Positions 7,839-16,781 of a stretch of 64,000 nt of DNA are shown here, piece after piece. The stretch spans positions 1 to 64,000 of the forward strand of contig NZ_MBSO01000002.1 in assembly GCF_001695835.1 (NCBI RefSeq), in the 5' to 3' direction. The position numbers and the translations under genes are program-made. Under the pieces are notes generated by a model. That model did no database searches. It had not been told where the DNA came from and worked only from the letters and a program-made list of their open reading frames with translations. Source of the DNA: Ensifer sp. LC11 (GTDB taxonomy: Bacteria > Pseudomonadota > Alphaproteobacteria > Rhizobiales > Rhizobiaceae). The first letter of the stretch is position 1. Each line of letters begins with the position of its first letter.

Positions 7839-8672
7839 TCAGTAGATACCGTTCGGGAAATAGCGCAGATAAATTTCCTCGAGCCGGCCGCTGCGCGAGA
7901 GCGCCAGCAGCGCATGATCGATCGCCTGGGTCAGAGCCGGCTCGGACTTGCGGTTCATGATCGTCAGGCCTTCGCCGAGGAACCGCTGCGAGAAGTAAGC
8001 CCCATCAATGAGCGCACAGCAGCCGGCTGCAGCGCTGCCGGAGATCCAGAAGGAAAGCTGCATGCCGTCGGAAAACACCGCCGGCACCTCACCCTTCCTG
8101 AGCGCCGCCAGCATGACGTCGCGATCCGGAAACACCTTTGCCTCGATCTTCGGGAAGAACGACTTGAACATCGCCTCATGCGTCGTTCCCGCGACGACAC
8201 CGACCGCTTTTTTTCCGAGATCTTTCGGCCCTGTCGCGGCACCGGCCGCCTTGACGTTGACGGCGAAGCGCGCGGGAAGCCGCATGAAGGCGCGCGAAAA
8301 ACCGAAGCGCTGGCGCAGCTCAGCGCCGACGGCGACGCCGGCGGCAACCGCCTCGCCCTGCCCCTCTTCCAGCGCTGGCAAGAGTTCTGCATAGGTCACG
8401 GCCTGGATCTGGCACTTGGCCTCGATATCGAGCTCGCGGCAGATCTCGCGCACCAGATCGACATGGAAGCCGGAGAGCTTTCCAGACTGGTCGATGAAGT
8501 TGAACGGCGGAAAGTCCACCGTCGTCAGAAATCGCAGACGGGCAAGGCCAGTGAGATCAGGTTTGGCAATGCGTTCGCGCTGATCAAAGAGAACGGGCAA
8601 ATCCTTGGTCTGAGCCGCAAGCGGGCTCGCGATCAGGGAGGCACACAGAGCAAACAGGGGAAGAAATCTCAT
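7839..8672 (-). CDS. Periplasmic solute-binding protein, family 3 (amino-acid type)
   Basis: A 277-aa protein. The ATG at 8672 gives a clean signal peptide (MRFLPLFALCASLIASPLAAQ); an upstream start at 8840 would run through the tRNA and is rejected. The mature part has the SBP_bac_3 pattern (LRFLTTVDFPPFNFIDQSGKLSGFHVDLVREICREL). Such proteins bind polar amino acids or opines. No permease or ATPase gene is next to it, so it is an orphan receptor that must work with a transporter encoded elsewhere, or act in sensing. Confidence 0.88.
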   Translation of the reverse strand: MRFLPLFALCASLIASPLAAQTKDLPVLFDQRERIAKPDLTGLARLRFLTTVDFPPFNFIDQSGKLSGFHVDLVREICRELDIEAKCQIQAVTYAELLPALEEGQGEAVAAGVAVGAELRQRFGFSRAFMRLPARFAVNVKAAGAATGPKDLGKKAVGVVAGTTHEAMFKSFFPKIEAKVFPDRDVMLAALRKGEVPAVFSDGMQLSFWISGSAAAGCCALIDGAYFSQRFLGEGLTIMNRKSEPALTQAIDHALLALSRSGRLEEIYLRYFPNGIY

Positions 8673-8804
8673 GGGCCGGCGCGTCTTCGTTGTCGGATGC
8701 GGCCTTGGAACCGCGGATGATTCATCGGGCGGTAAATTAACCGCCCGCAGCGCAACTGGCCATAGCCATCCGCGCAAACGCAGCATCATCAGAATGGGAA
8801 AATT

Positions 8805-8879
8805 TGGAGCGGGTGATCGGGATCGAACCGACGACATCAAGCTTGGGAAGCTGGCGTTCTACCACTGAACTACACCCGC
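8805..8879 (-). tRNA. tRNA-Gly (anticodon CCC)
   Basis: The minus strand folds into a cloverleaf: acceptor GCGGGTG/CACCCGC, D arm GTTC/GAAC, anticodon loop TTCCCAA (anticodon CCC, decoding GGG), T arm with TTCGATC, and an encoded CCA end. The anticodon stem (CCAGC/GCTTG) has one C-U mismatch at its second pair; all other stems pair. Confidence 0.9.
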
Positions 8880-8960
8880 AATGCCCCGAAATTTCCCGAA
8901 CCGCGGCGATCTGTCAAGGACCCTTCCGCGCGATCGCGACACAGGCTCGGGGAAAACCCG

Positions 8961-10058
8961 TCACTCCGCGCGAAAATGCTTCGAAAGCTTCAGGCCCTGC
9001 GCCTGGTAATTGGAGCCGACGCCAAGGCCATAGAGGCCATCGGGTTGCTCCAGCATATGCTCGTAGATCAGGCGGCCGACGATCTGTCCGTGTTCGAGGA
9101 TGAACGGCACCTCGTGGCTGCGCACTTCGAGCACTGCCCGACTGCCGCTGCCACCGGCAGAGGCGTGGCCGAAGCCCGGATCGAAGAAGCCGGCATAGTG
9201 CACGCGGAACTCGCCCACCAACGGATCGAACGGCGTCATCTCGGCGGCGTAGAGCGGTGGCACATGTACCGCCTCGCGCGAGACGAGGATATAGAACTCG
9301 TCCGGATCGAGGATCAGTTCGTCGCGCCCGCGGCTGTAGAGCGGTTCCCAGAAATCGAAGATCGAGTGTTGCGCCTTCTTGTCGACATCGATGACCGCGG
9401 TGTGGTGCTTGCCGCGATAACCGATCAGACCTTCCGGGCCGGTGCCCTTGAGATCGATCGACAGCGCGATACCGCCGCCGCTGACATTCGGCTTGTCGCT
9501 CGCCACCAGCACATCGCTCACGTGCAGGGCCAGCAGTTCCTGCTCGGAGAGCAGCGACTGACCCATGCGGAAACGGATCTGCGACAGGCGCGAGCCACGG
9601 CGCACGACAATCGGGAAGGTGCGCGGGCTGATTTCGAGATAGAGCGGGCCGCTGTAGCCGGCAGGGATCTTGTCGAATTCCTGGGCGCGGTCGGTGATGA
9701 CACGGGTGAAGATATCGAGGCGGCCGGTCGAGCTCTTCGGGTTGGCCGAGGCAGACATGCCCTCGGGCAGCGCCAGGCTCTCCATCAGCGGCACGATATA
9801 AACGCAGCCGGTTTCCAGAACCGCGCCTTCGGTCAGGTCAACGACGTGCAGTTTCAGCCGATCGAGCTTGTCGGCGACCAGATGGGACGGTCCCGGCATG
9901 AAGCTCGCGCGAACACGGAACGCCTTGGCGCCCAGACGCAGATCGAGGCTTGCCGGCTGGATCTGGTCGGCATCCAGCGGCCTCTCGCTTTTGAGGCGTC
10001 CCGTCTCGAACAGCGCGGCGATCGCGCGGTCGGCCAAAATCCCAGTATTGCGGCCCAT
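8961..10058 (-). CDS. dcd: 2'-deoxycytidine 5'-triphosphate deaminase (Dcd family, long form)
   Basis: A 365-aa protein with dCTP deaminase/dUTPase-fold motifs: PASLDLRLG near the N-terminus, ANPKSSTGRLDIF (the phosphate-binding SS.GR motif), and AGYSGPLYLEI. It converts dCTP to dUTP, feeding dTMP synthesis. At 365 aa it is about twice the length of E. coli Dcd, because alphaproteobacteria carry a long tandem form with a second related half (RDELILDPDEFYILVSRE...). The start has AGAGGA 6 bases upstream. It is divergent from metZ, whose promoter begins 45 bases away. Confidence 0.88.
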   Translation of the reverse strand: MGRNTGILADRAIAALFETGRLKSERPLDADQIQPASLDLRLGAKAFRVRASFMPGPSHLVADKLDRLKLHVVDLTEGAVLETGCVYIVPLMESLALPEGMSASANPKSSTGRLDIFTRVITDRAQEFDKIPAGYSGPLYLEISPRTFPIVVRRGSRLSQIRFRMGQSLLSEQELLALHVSDVLVASDKPNVSGGGIALSIDLKGTGPEGLIGYRGKHHTAVIDVDKKAQHSIFDFWEPLYSRGRDELILDPDEFYILVSREAVHVPPLYAAEMTPFDPLVGEFRVHYAGFFDPGFGHASAGGSGSRAVLEVRSHEVPFILEHGQIVGRLIYEHMLEQPDGLYGLGVGSNYQAQGLKLSKHFRAE

Positions 10059-10102
10059 TGCAGTCCTCTTTTCAGTTGCGAGACAAAACCAAACTCCGGG
10101 AA

Positions 10103-10131
10103 TTGACGCAAGCGCACCCTAGCAGTATTGA
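10103..10131 (+). promoter_or_regulatory. Sigma-70-type promoter for metZ
   Basis: TTGACG, a 17-base spacer and TATTGA lie just ahead of the SAM-II aptamer, so transcription would start a few bases before the aptamer. This is a good match to rhizobial vegetative promoters. Confidence 0.7.
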
Positions 10132-10138
10132 AGCTTTA

Positions 10139-10193
10139 TCCCGTGGTGATTTGGCCGGTCGGCTTGCAGCCACGTTAAACAAGTAGCTAAAAA
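10139..10193 (+). ncRNA. SAM-II riboswitch (metZ leader)
   Basis: The sequence contains the SAM-II hallmarks: CGTGGTGATTTG, GGCTTGCAGCCACGTTAAAC and AAGTAGCTAAA. Helix P1 pairs CGTGG (10142-10146) with CCACG (10170-10174), and the pseudoknot pairs CTTG of the loop with CAAG downstream. SAM-II aptamers bind S-adenosylmethionine and shut down methionine synthesis genes in alphaproteobacteria, which fits metZ directly downstream. Confidence 0.93.
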
Positions 10194-10235
10194 GGCCGGG
10201 TGTCAAACCGGCCCGTTTTCGCGGCCGGTTTTTTT
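10194..10235 (+). terminator. Competing hairpins ending in a T run, between riboswitch and metZ
   Basis: One CCGGCC (10208-10213) can pair with GGCCGG upstream (10194-10199) or with GGCCGG downstream (10223-10228). The second pairing makes an ACCGGCC/GGCCGGT stem directly followed by seven T residues, a good intrinsic terminator. The first would prevent it. A third GGCCGG lies inside the aptamer (10153-10158). The arrangement suggests SAM-dependent attenuation as well as, or instead of, control of translation. Confidence 0.6.
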
Positions 10236-10256
10236 GTTTTTGAAGGTGATCGTCAC

Positions 10257-11441
10257 ATGAGCAAGAACTGGCGCCCGGCAACCCAACTCGTCCACGGCGG
10301 AACGACCCGCTCCCAGCATGGTGAAACGTCCGAGGCGATCTTCCTCACCCAGGGCTTCGTCTACGAGACATCCGAGGCAGCAGAAGCGCGTTTCAAGGGC
10401 GAGACCGAAGGCTTCATCTACGCGCGCTACGGCAGCCCGACCAATGACATGTTCGAGAAGCGCATGTGCATGCTGGAAGGCGCCGAGGACGCCCGCGCCA
10501 CCGCCTCCGGCATGGCAGCCGTTTCCGCCGCGATCCTTTGCCAGCTGAAGGCCGGCGATCACATCGTCGCCGCTCGCGCGCTCTTCGGCTCCTGCCGCTG
10601 GGTCGTCGAGACGCTGGCGCCGAAATACGGTATCGAATGCACGCTGGTCGACGGCCGCGATCTTCAGAACTGGGAAAAGGCGATCCAGAAGAACACCAAG
10701 GTCTTCTTCCTGGAAAGCCCGACCAACCCGACGCTCGAAGTCATCGACATTGCAGGCGTTGCCAAGCTCGCCAACCAGATCGGCGCCAAGGTCGTCGTCG
10801 ACAACGTTTTTGCGACCCCGCTCTTCCAGAAGCCGCTGGAACTCGGCGCCCATATCGTCGTCTATTCCGCCACCAAGCACATCGACGGCCAGGGCCGCTG
10901 CCTCGGCGGCGTCGTTCTTTCCGACAAGGAATGGATCAACGAGAACCTGCACGACTACTTCCGCCATACCGGCCCGGCCATGTCGCCGTTCAATGCCTGG
11001 ACGCTTTTGAAGGGCATCGAGACCCTGCCGCTGCGCGTGCGTCAGCAGACGGAAACCGCCCGCCGCGTCGCCGATTTCCTGGCGGAACAGCCGCAGGTGG
11101 CGAAGGTCATCTATCCCGGCCGCAAGGACCACCCGCAGGCCGACATCATCGCCAAGCAGATGACCGGCGGCTCCACCCTGGTCGCCTTTGAACTGAAAGG
11201 TGGCAAGGACGCCGCCTTCGCGCTGCAGAACGCGCTCGAGATCATTCGCATCTCGAACAACCTCGGCGACAGCAAGAGCCTGATCACCCACCCGGCAACG
11301 ACGACGCACAAGAACCTGACCGACGAGGCCCGCGAAGAGCTCGGCATTTCCGCCGGCACCGTGCGCTTCTCCGCCGGCATCGAGGACAGCGAGGATGTCA
11401 TCGAGGATTTCGCCCGCGCCCTGAAGGCCGTCAAAGCCTGA
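10257..11441 (+). CDS. metZ: O-succinylhomoserine sulfhydrylase
   Basis: A 394-aa enzyme of the Cys/Met-metabolism PLP family. It makes homocysteine from O-succinylhomoserine (or the acetyl ester) and sulfide in methionine synthesis. The pyridoxal-phosphate lysine is in VVYSATKHIDGQG (Lys207), with the upstream ESPTNPTLEVIDI and VVVDNVFATP blocks. The ATG at 10257 follows GAAGGTGAT at a proper distance and is preferred to a start at 10200 inside the riboswitch hairpins. The SAM-II leader indicates repression when SAM is plentiful. Confidence 0.93.
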   Translation: MSKNWRPATQLVHGGTTRSQHGETSEAIFLTQGFVYETSEAAEARFKGETEGFIYARYGSPTNDMFEKRMCMLEGAEDARATASGMAAVSAAILCQLKAGDHIVAARALFGSCRWVVETLAPKYGIECTLVDGRDLQNWEKAIQKNTKVFFLESPTNPTLEVIDIAGVAKLANQIGAKVVVDNVFATPLFQKPLELGAHIVVYSATKHIDGQGRCLGGVVLSDKEWINENLHDYFRHTGPAMSPFNAWTLLKGIETLPLRVRQQTETARRVADFLAEQPQVAKVIYPGRKDHPQADIIAKQMTGGSTLVAFELKGGKDAAFALQNALEIIRISNNLGDSKSLITHPATTTHKNLTDEAREELGISAGTVRFSAGIEDSEDVIEDFARALKAVKA

Positions 11442-11454
11442 CGCGAACGAATAA

Positions 11455-11482
11455 GCGGCCGCCCGCAACAGCCGGCGGCCGC
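11455..11482 (+). terminator. GC-rich hairpin after metZ
   Basis: GCGGCCGC arms (8 bp, perfect) with a 12-base loop lie 14 bases after the metZ stop. No T run follows, so it is a weak or rho-assisted terminator, or an mRNA-stabilising end. Confidence 0.4.
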
Positions 11483-11681
11483 CAATCGCCTCTGGCGATC
11501 ACAGCGCCAAGCCGCCGGCGTCAAGAAACCAATTGGGACACCAGCGGGATCGGACTGATTGAGGGCCCACTACGCTGCAGCAGGCCATGCCCCAGAATGG
11601 GCGCGCACAATCTTGCCGTTATTCTTGACGAAACCATCTTGCTGTAGAATACCCTGAAAGACCTGAAGCAAGGTGTTGCCC

Positions 11682-12074
11682 ATGTATCGCGCTTTGACCC
11701 GCGACATAGAAGTTACGGTGGAGCCGTACTATCTCGAAGAGCAGTCGGATCCCGATGACGGGCGCTATGTCTGGGGCTATCGCATTGTCATCTCAAACCA
11801 CTCGGACGCGGCCGTCCGGTTGATGACCCGCTACTGGCACATTACAGACGAGAACGGACAGGTCGATGAGGTCAGCGGCCCCGGCGTGATCGGTGAGCAA
11901 CCTTTGCTCAATCCGGGCGACACCTACGAGTATTCCTCCGGCTGCCCGCTGGACACGCCCTCCGGCGTCATGTTTGGCCACTACAGCATGGAATCCGAGG
12001 GCGGCGAGACCTTCAACGTCGCCATCCCCGCCTTCTCTCTCGACTCACCCGGGCTGGTGCGCACCCTGAACTAG
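11682..12074 (+). CDS. apaG: ApaG protein
   Basis: A 130-aa protein of exactly the family length. Typical ApaG segments are visible: [47 protein letters not shown] and EYSSG.PL.TP.G.M.GHY. ApaG has an FN3-like fold; it has been linked to Co2+/Mg2+ resistance, but the mechanism is not known. The ATG at 11682 has AAGGTG 8 bases upstream. It is a single gene, and the 240-base gap to metZ holds no other gene. Confidence 0.93.
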   Translation: MYRALTRDIEVTVEPYYLEEQSDPDDGRYVWGYRIVISNHSDAAVRLMTRYWHITDENGQVDEVSGPGVIGEQPLLNPGDTYEYSSGCPLDTPSGVMFGHYSMESEGGETFNVAIPAFSLDSPGLVRTLN

Positions 12075-12214
12075 GGCGCGCCGGCCAGAAACCTGTGAGA
12101 TCGCACCAAGCGAAAACGGGAAGCGCGCAGAATGTCCGCCCGCTTCCCGTTTCGTTGATGCACCGGCACGCACTTGCGATCCTCGATCGACCAGACCCAG
12201 GACCAAAGCGCCGT

Positions 12215-13204
12215 CTACTGCGGGCGTACTTCGCTCGCCTCGAAGCGATAGGTCGTCGAGCAGAACTCGCAGGTGACCTTGACCTCGCCATCGTCGATGG
12301 TGCTTTCGAGGTCTTCCGTGTCCAGGTTCGCAAGCACCGAGTGCAGCTTCTCGCGCGAGCAACTGCAACGGTCATAGACCGCCTGCGGTTCATAGACGCG
12401 AACGCCACGCTCGTGGAACAGGCGATAGAGCAACCGCTCGGTTCCCACCATCGGGTCCGTCAGCTCGTCGGTGTCGATCGTTTCGACCATCACCTTGGCT
12501 TCCGCCCAGAGATCGTCGTCCTCGAGGCCGTTTTCGCCGTCGTCGCCATCGCCGCCGGAAAGATCGGCCTGGCGCATGCGCTCGGGCGCTTCCGGCAGGA
12601 ACTGGGCGACCATGCCGCCGGCACGCCAGCGATGACGCGGCTTGCCGTTTTCGTCGCGGTCGAGCAGTTCGGCCACGCCGAGCCGCACCTTGGTCGGGAT
12701 CTGTTCCGATTGACGGAAGTAGACGCCGGCAATCTCTTCGAGCGTCGCGCCGTCGAGTGCGACGATGCCCTGGTAGCGCTGGGTGTGGGCGCCCTGGTCG
12801 ATGGTGAAGGCGAGCACGCCCTTTCCAAGCAGTTCATGCGATCGCGTACGGCCATCCTTCTCGGCGGCAGCAAGCGCGTCGGCATCGTAGCGGGCATAGG
12901 CGCGCACCCGGTCCGGTGTCGAGAAATCGGCGACGACCAGATCAACCGGACCATCGCCTTGGGTCTGGACGATCAGCTTGCCCTCAAACTTCAGCGACGT
13001 GCCAAGCAGAACCGTCAGCACGACGGTTTCGGCCACGAGCCGTGCGACCGGCAGAGGATAGTTGTGGCGCTCCAGAATTGCATCCAGCATCGGGCCAAGC
13101 TGCACGGCGCGACCGCGCACGTCGAGGCCTTCCACCTGGAAAGGTACGACGTGATCGTCACCGGCAAAGTCGAACTCACCAAGCCCTGGCGTCATGTCGG
13201 TCAT
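12215..13204 (-). CDS. hslO: Hsp33-family redox-regulated chaperone
   Basis: A 329-aa protein with the Hsp33 N-terminal domain (RGRAVQLGPMLDAILERHNYPLPVARLVAETVVLTVLLG) and the C-terminal zinc switch: CSC in YDRCSCSREK and CEFC in VTCEFCSTTYRF, together the four cysteines that bind zinc when reduced. Oxidation releases zinc and turns on the holdase. The ATG at 13204 has AGGAG 6 bases upstream and is preferred to 13231. It lies downstream of argF on the same strand, with 300 bases between. Confidence 0.93.
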   Translation of the reverse strand: MTDMTPGLGEFDFAGDDHVVPFQVEGLDVRGRAVQLGPMLDAILERHNYPLPVARLVAETVVLTVLLGTSLKFEGKLIVQTQGDGPVDLVVADFSTPDRVRAYARYDADALAAAEKDGRTRSHELLGKGVLAFTIDQGAHTQRYQGIVALDGATLEEIAGVYFRQSEQIPTKVRLGVAELLDRDENGKPRHRWRAGGMVAQFLPEAPERMRQADLSGGDGDDGENGLEDDDLWAEAKVMVETIDTDELTDPMVGTERLLYRLFHERGVRVYEPQAVYDRCSCSREKLHSVLANLDTEDLESTIDDGEVKVTCEFCSTTYRFEASEVRPQ

Positions 13205-13504
13205 GTCTTGCTCCTTGCCTTCAGCCATCAAGCTGCACCAGAGATATTGCTATCCCCGCGCAACGTGCTCGCTGTCTCAATTGATCCCGCGATGAACGGA
13301 TTGTCCACCAGGCTCGTATCGCCGCGATTGCGACGCACCACCTCGACGGTTTGCGCTCACTCTCTTCAGGAGCGCCCGTATGCCGCCTAAATCGTGTCGC
13401 GCATCGGCAATGTCAAGAGCGGCGCTCGTAAGCCCGACGCAGCCCGCGCAACGCACGACCTGGGACCTTTTCAACGCGCCCTCGACCCCAACCCTGCGGC
13501 GGGC

Positions 13505-14422
<918 letters not shown>

Positions 14423-14450
14423 CGTACTCGGTTCCTGTCTGAAAAACGGA

Positions 14451-14489
14451 TCCTTCGTGCGCCATGCATCCGCGTCAACGCACGAAGGA
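14451..14489 (-). promoter_or_regulatory. Inverted repeat in the argF leader
   Basis: TCCTTCGTGC and GCACGAAGGA (10 bp, perfect) are separated by 19 bases, about 29 bases upstream of the argF start. In RNA this is a stable stem just before the ribosome binding region. Its role is unknown; it could be an operator or a processing/stability hairpin. Confidence 0.5.
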
Positions 14490-14511
14490 CATTCTAACAC
14501 CTCGGTGGGGC

Positions 14512-14555
14512 CTGCAGCGCCGCGCGTCCTGTTGGGCGCGCAAAGGCCGCTGCAG
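14512..14555. repeat. Nested palindrome in the argD-argF spacer
   Basis: CTGCAGCG and CGCTGCAG (8 bp) enclose a second pair, CGCGCG / CGCGC, around a CCTGTTGGG loop. It sits 14 bases after the argD stop and may be an intercistronic terminator-like or RNA-stability hairpin. Confidence 0.45.
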
Positions 14556-14568
14556 CACTTCCTATCCG

Positions 14569-15765
14569 TCAGGCTGCAGCGTCGCCGCTCGCCTTCCTGA
14601 CCGCCTCGGCGGCGCGCTCGATGCGAACGAGGCCTTCGCGGGCTTCTTCTGCCGTGATCGTCAGCGGCGGCAGCAACCGCAGCACGTTCTCGCCGGCCGG
14701 CACGGCCAGGAGCTTCTCGGCACGGATTTCCTTCAGCAGATCGGCCGACGGTCCCTTTACCTTGATCCCCAGCATCAAACCGTCGCCGCGGATCTCCTCG
14801 ATCACATCGGGAAAGCGGTCCTTCAGCGACGCGAGGCCCTGACGGAAGACGAGGGCTACGTCGCGCACATGGGTCAGAAACCCATCCGCGAGAATGACAT
14901 CGAGCACGGCATTGCCGACGGCCATCGCCAGCGGGTTGCCGCCGTAGGTGGAGCCGTGCGTGCCCGCCACCATGCCGGAAGCCGCCTCCTCCGTTGCCAG
15001 GCAGGCGCCGAACGGGAAACCGCCGCCGATGCCCTTGGCGACCGCCATGATATCCGGGCGGACGTCCGCCCATTCATAGGCAAACAGTTTGCCGGTGCGG
15101 CCGACGCCGGTCTGAACCTCGTCGAGGATCAGGAGAAGTCCGAACTCGTCGCAGAGCGCGCGCAGTTCCTGCATGAACTCCTTGCTCGCCGGGCGGATAC
15201 CGCCCTCGCCCTGGATCGGTTCGATCAGGATCGCAGCCGTTTCCTCGGTAATGGCATTCTTGACCGCGGCGATATCGCCGAACGGAACCTGGTAGAAGCC
15301 CGGCGCCTTCGGCCCGAAACCTTCGATGTATTTCTGCTGGCCACCGGCGGCGATGGTCGCGATCGTGCGGCCGTGGAAGGCGCCCTCGAAGGTGATGACG
15401 TGGAACTTCTCCGGATGTCCCTTGGCGAAATGGTAGCGCCGCGCCGTCTTGATCGCGCACTCCAGCGCTTCAGCACCGGAATTGGTGAAGAAGACCTTGT
15501 CGGCAAAGGTCACCGCCGTCAGCCGACGGCCGAGGCTTTCCTGGCCTGGGATTTCGTAGAGGTTGGACAGGTGCCAGACCTTGTCCGCTTGCGCTTTCAG
15601 CGCCTCGACGAGGTGCGGATGGGCATGCCCCAGCGAGTTCACGGCAACGCCGGCGCCGAAATCAAGATAACGCGTGCCGTCTTCGGCGATCAGCCAGGCG
15701 CCCTCTCCTCGCTCGAAACGCAACGGCGCGCGCAGGTAGGTATCGTAAAGCGGCGTTGCAGTCAT
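14569..15765 (-). CDS. argD: Acetylornithine aminotransferase
   Basis: A 398-aa class III aminotransferase that converts N-acetylglutamate semialdehyde to N-acetylornithine with glutamate. The class III region is clear: [22 protein letters not shown], then the PLP lysine in [12 protein letters not shown], and [12 protein letters not shown]. The start has AGGAGAG 6 bases upstream. It heads an argD-argF unit, with its own promoter and a leader hairpin immediately upstream. Confidence 0.94.
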   Translation of the reverse strand: MTATPLYDTYLRAPLRFERGEGAWLIAEDGTRYLDFGAGVAVNSLGHAHPHLVEALKAQADKVWHLSNLYEIPGQESLGRRLTAVTFADKVFFTNSGAEALECAIKTARRYHFAKGHPEKFHVITFEGAFHGRTIATIAAGGQQKYIEGFGPKAPGFYQVPFGDIAAVKNAITEETAAILIEPIQGEGGIRPASKEFMQELRALCDEFGLLLILDEVQTGVGRTGKLFAYEWADVRPDIMAVAKGIGGGFPFGACLATEEAASGMVAGTHGSTYGGNPLAMAVGNAVLDVILADGFLTHVRDVALVFRQGLASLKDRFPDVIEEIRGDGLMLGIKVKGPSADLLKEIRAEKLLAVPAGENVLRLLPPLTITAEEAREGLVRIERAAEAVRKASGDAAA

Positions 15766-15825
15766 GCGAGGCTCTCCTTCTCACTCCAGTCGGTATCGAA
15801 CCCACGTCGCGCGGCCCGATAAAAA

Positions 15826-15850
15826 TCAAAAATGCCGCCTTTCGGCGGCG
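15826..15850 (-). terminator. Terminator-like hairpin at the very 5' end of the argD transcript
   Basis: On the minus strand GCCGCC-GAAA-GGCGGC is followed by ATTTTTGATTTTT, a typical intrinsic terminator. It lies directly downstream of the promoter at 15856-15884, so the argD mRNA would begin with it. It may attenuate argD, or end a very short RNA. Confidence 0.6.
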
Positions 15851-15855
15851 CAGGC

Positions 15856-15884
15856 ACTATTCCTATTTCGCGCTGCAATGTCAA
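15856..15884 (-). promoter_or_regulatory. Sigma-70-type promoter for argD
   Basis: On the minus strand TTGACA (at 15879-15884) and AATAGT (at 15856-15861) are separated by exactly 17 bases. It reads toward argD, 91 bases ahead of the start codon. The -35 is a perfect consensus. Confidence 0.7.
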
Positions 15885-16001
15885 CAAAACCAAGCCTTGC
15901 AGCGCAACAGAGGGGACTGTTTCCTGTCGGCGAAAAAATCACCCGGAAGGGCTTGCAAAAATGCAACGCCAGCCGAGCAAGTTGGGGAAAACTACGAAAT
16001 C

Positions 16002-16149
16002 GATTCGGCGTGATTCCCGGGACTCTTGCCACGGAGTCCGGCCGTCAGTACGTTAACATTCAATTACTAGACGCATGCGGCGGACCTAGTCACCAAAAGA
16101 GTTATCGCGTTGCAACTCCGGGGTTTAACCGGAGTGCGGTGAGGGATTC
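16002..16149 (+). promoter_or_regulatory. gcrA control region: five GANTC sites and a CtrA-like site
   Basis: GANTC, the CcrM methylation sequence, occurs at 16002, 16012, 16021, 16034 and 16145. Between them TTAA-N7-TTAC (16053-16067) is one base short of the CtrA consensus TTAA-N7-TTAA. In Caulobacter gcrA transcription is tied to DNA methylation state and to CtrA, so the cluster fits the downstream gene. The rest of the 419-base gap between argD and gcrA holds only the argD promoter and leader hairpin. Confidence 0.65.
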
Positions 16150-16184
16150 TGCCATCCCCAACGCTGAGAACGGAGAGTGCAGAA

Positions 16185-16706
16185 ATGAACTGGACTGACG
16201 AGCGGGTGGAGAAACTGAAAAAGCTTTGGTCGGAGGGCCTGAGCGCCAGCCAGATCGCGGCGCAGCTCGGCGGCGTCAGCCGCAACGCGGTCATTGGCAA
16301 GGTTCATCGCCTGAGCCTGCCGGGTCGCGCCAAGGCCGGCGGCAGCACCACCGCTGCAGCCCGCCCGAAGCGGCCGACCTCGGCGCCGCGCGCCCCGAAC
16401 TACGCCTCGCGCGTTTCGACCCGCACCGTTGCCCGTCCTGCCGGCGCGACCGTTCTTAAGGAAGAGATCGAAGTCGATCTCGTCGCCGAACAGGACTTCA
16501 GCGTCCGGACCGATGTGGTCGTGCCGATGTCGCGCCGACTTGAACTGACCCAGCTCACCGAGCGCACCTGCAAGTGGCCGATCGGCGACCCGCTGAAGGA
16601 AGAGTTCCATTTCTGCGGCAACGATTCCCCCGAGGCCTCGCCCTACTGCAGCTTCCATGCGCGGCTTGCCTATCAGCCGTCGGCCGAACGCCGGCGCATG
16701 CGCTAA
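16185..16706 (+). CDS. gcrA: Cell-cycle regulator GcrA
   Basis: A 173-aa protein with the GcrA N-terminal helix-turn-helix (MNWTDERVEKLKKLW then SASQIAAQLGGVSRNAVIGK), a basic Ala/Pro/Arg-rich linker, and the C-terminal Cys block (RTCKWPIGDP, FCGN, YCSFHARLAY) that contacts sigma-70. GcrA with sigma-70 activates genes whose promoters carry GANTC sites methylated by CcrM. It is a single gene followed by a strong terminator. The start has GGAGAGTGCAGAA directly upstream. Confidence 0.95.
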   Translation: MNWTDERVEKLKKLWSEGLSASQIAAQLGGVSRNAVIGKVHRLSLPGRAKAGGSTTAAARPKRPTSAPRAPNYASRVSTRTVARPAGATVLKEEIEVDLVAEQDFSVRTDVVVPMSRRLELTQLTERTCKWPIGDPLKEEFHFCGNDSPEASPYCSFHARLAYQPSAERRRMR

Positions 16707-16735
16707 GGCCTCGCTCGGCACTGAACTGGACACGA

Positions 16736-16763
16736 AAAAGGGGCCCTTCGGCCCCTTTTTTAT
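16736..16763. terminator. Bidirectional terminator between gcrA and phoB
   Basis: AAAAAGGGGCC, loop CTTC, GGCCCCTTTTTT: the A run before and the T run after make it an intrinsic terminator on both strands, serving gcrA (plus) and the phoB end of the pho/pst operon (minus). Confidence 0.9.
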
Positions 16764-16781
16764 TGGCTCGCCCTCGCTTCG

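Noticed and set aside
11635-11665. Possible promoter before apaG (CTTGAC/TAGAAT-like boxes)
   Set aside because: No pair of boxes has both good sequence and 17-base spacing, so it is not listed as a feature.
15781-15822. tRNA-like stretch (GGGTTCGATACCGACTGGA on the minus strand) before argD
   Set aside because: It resembles a T arm, but the stems do not pair and no cloverleaf forms.
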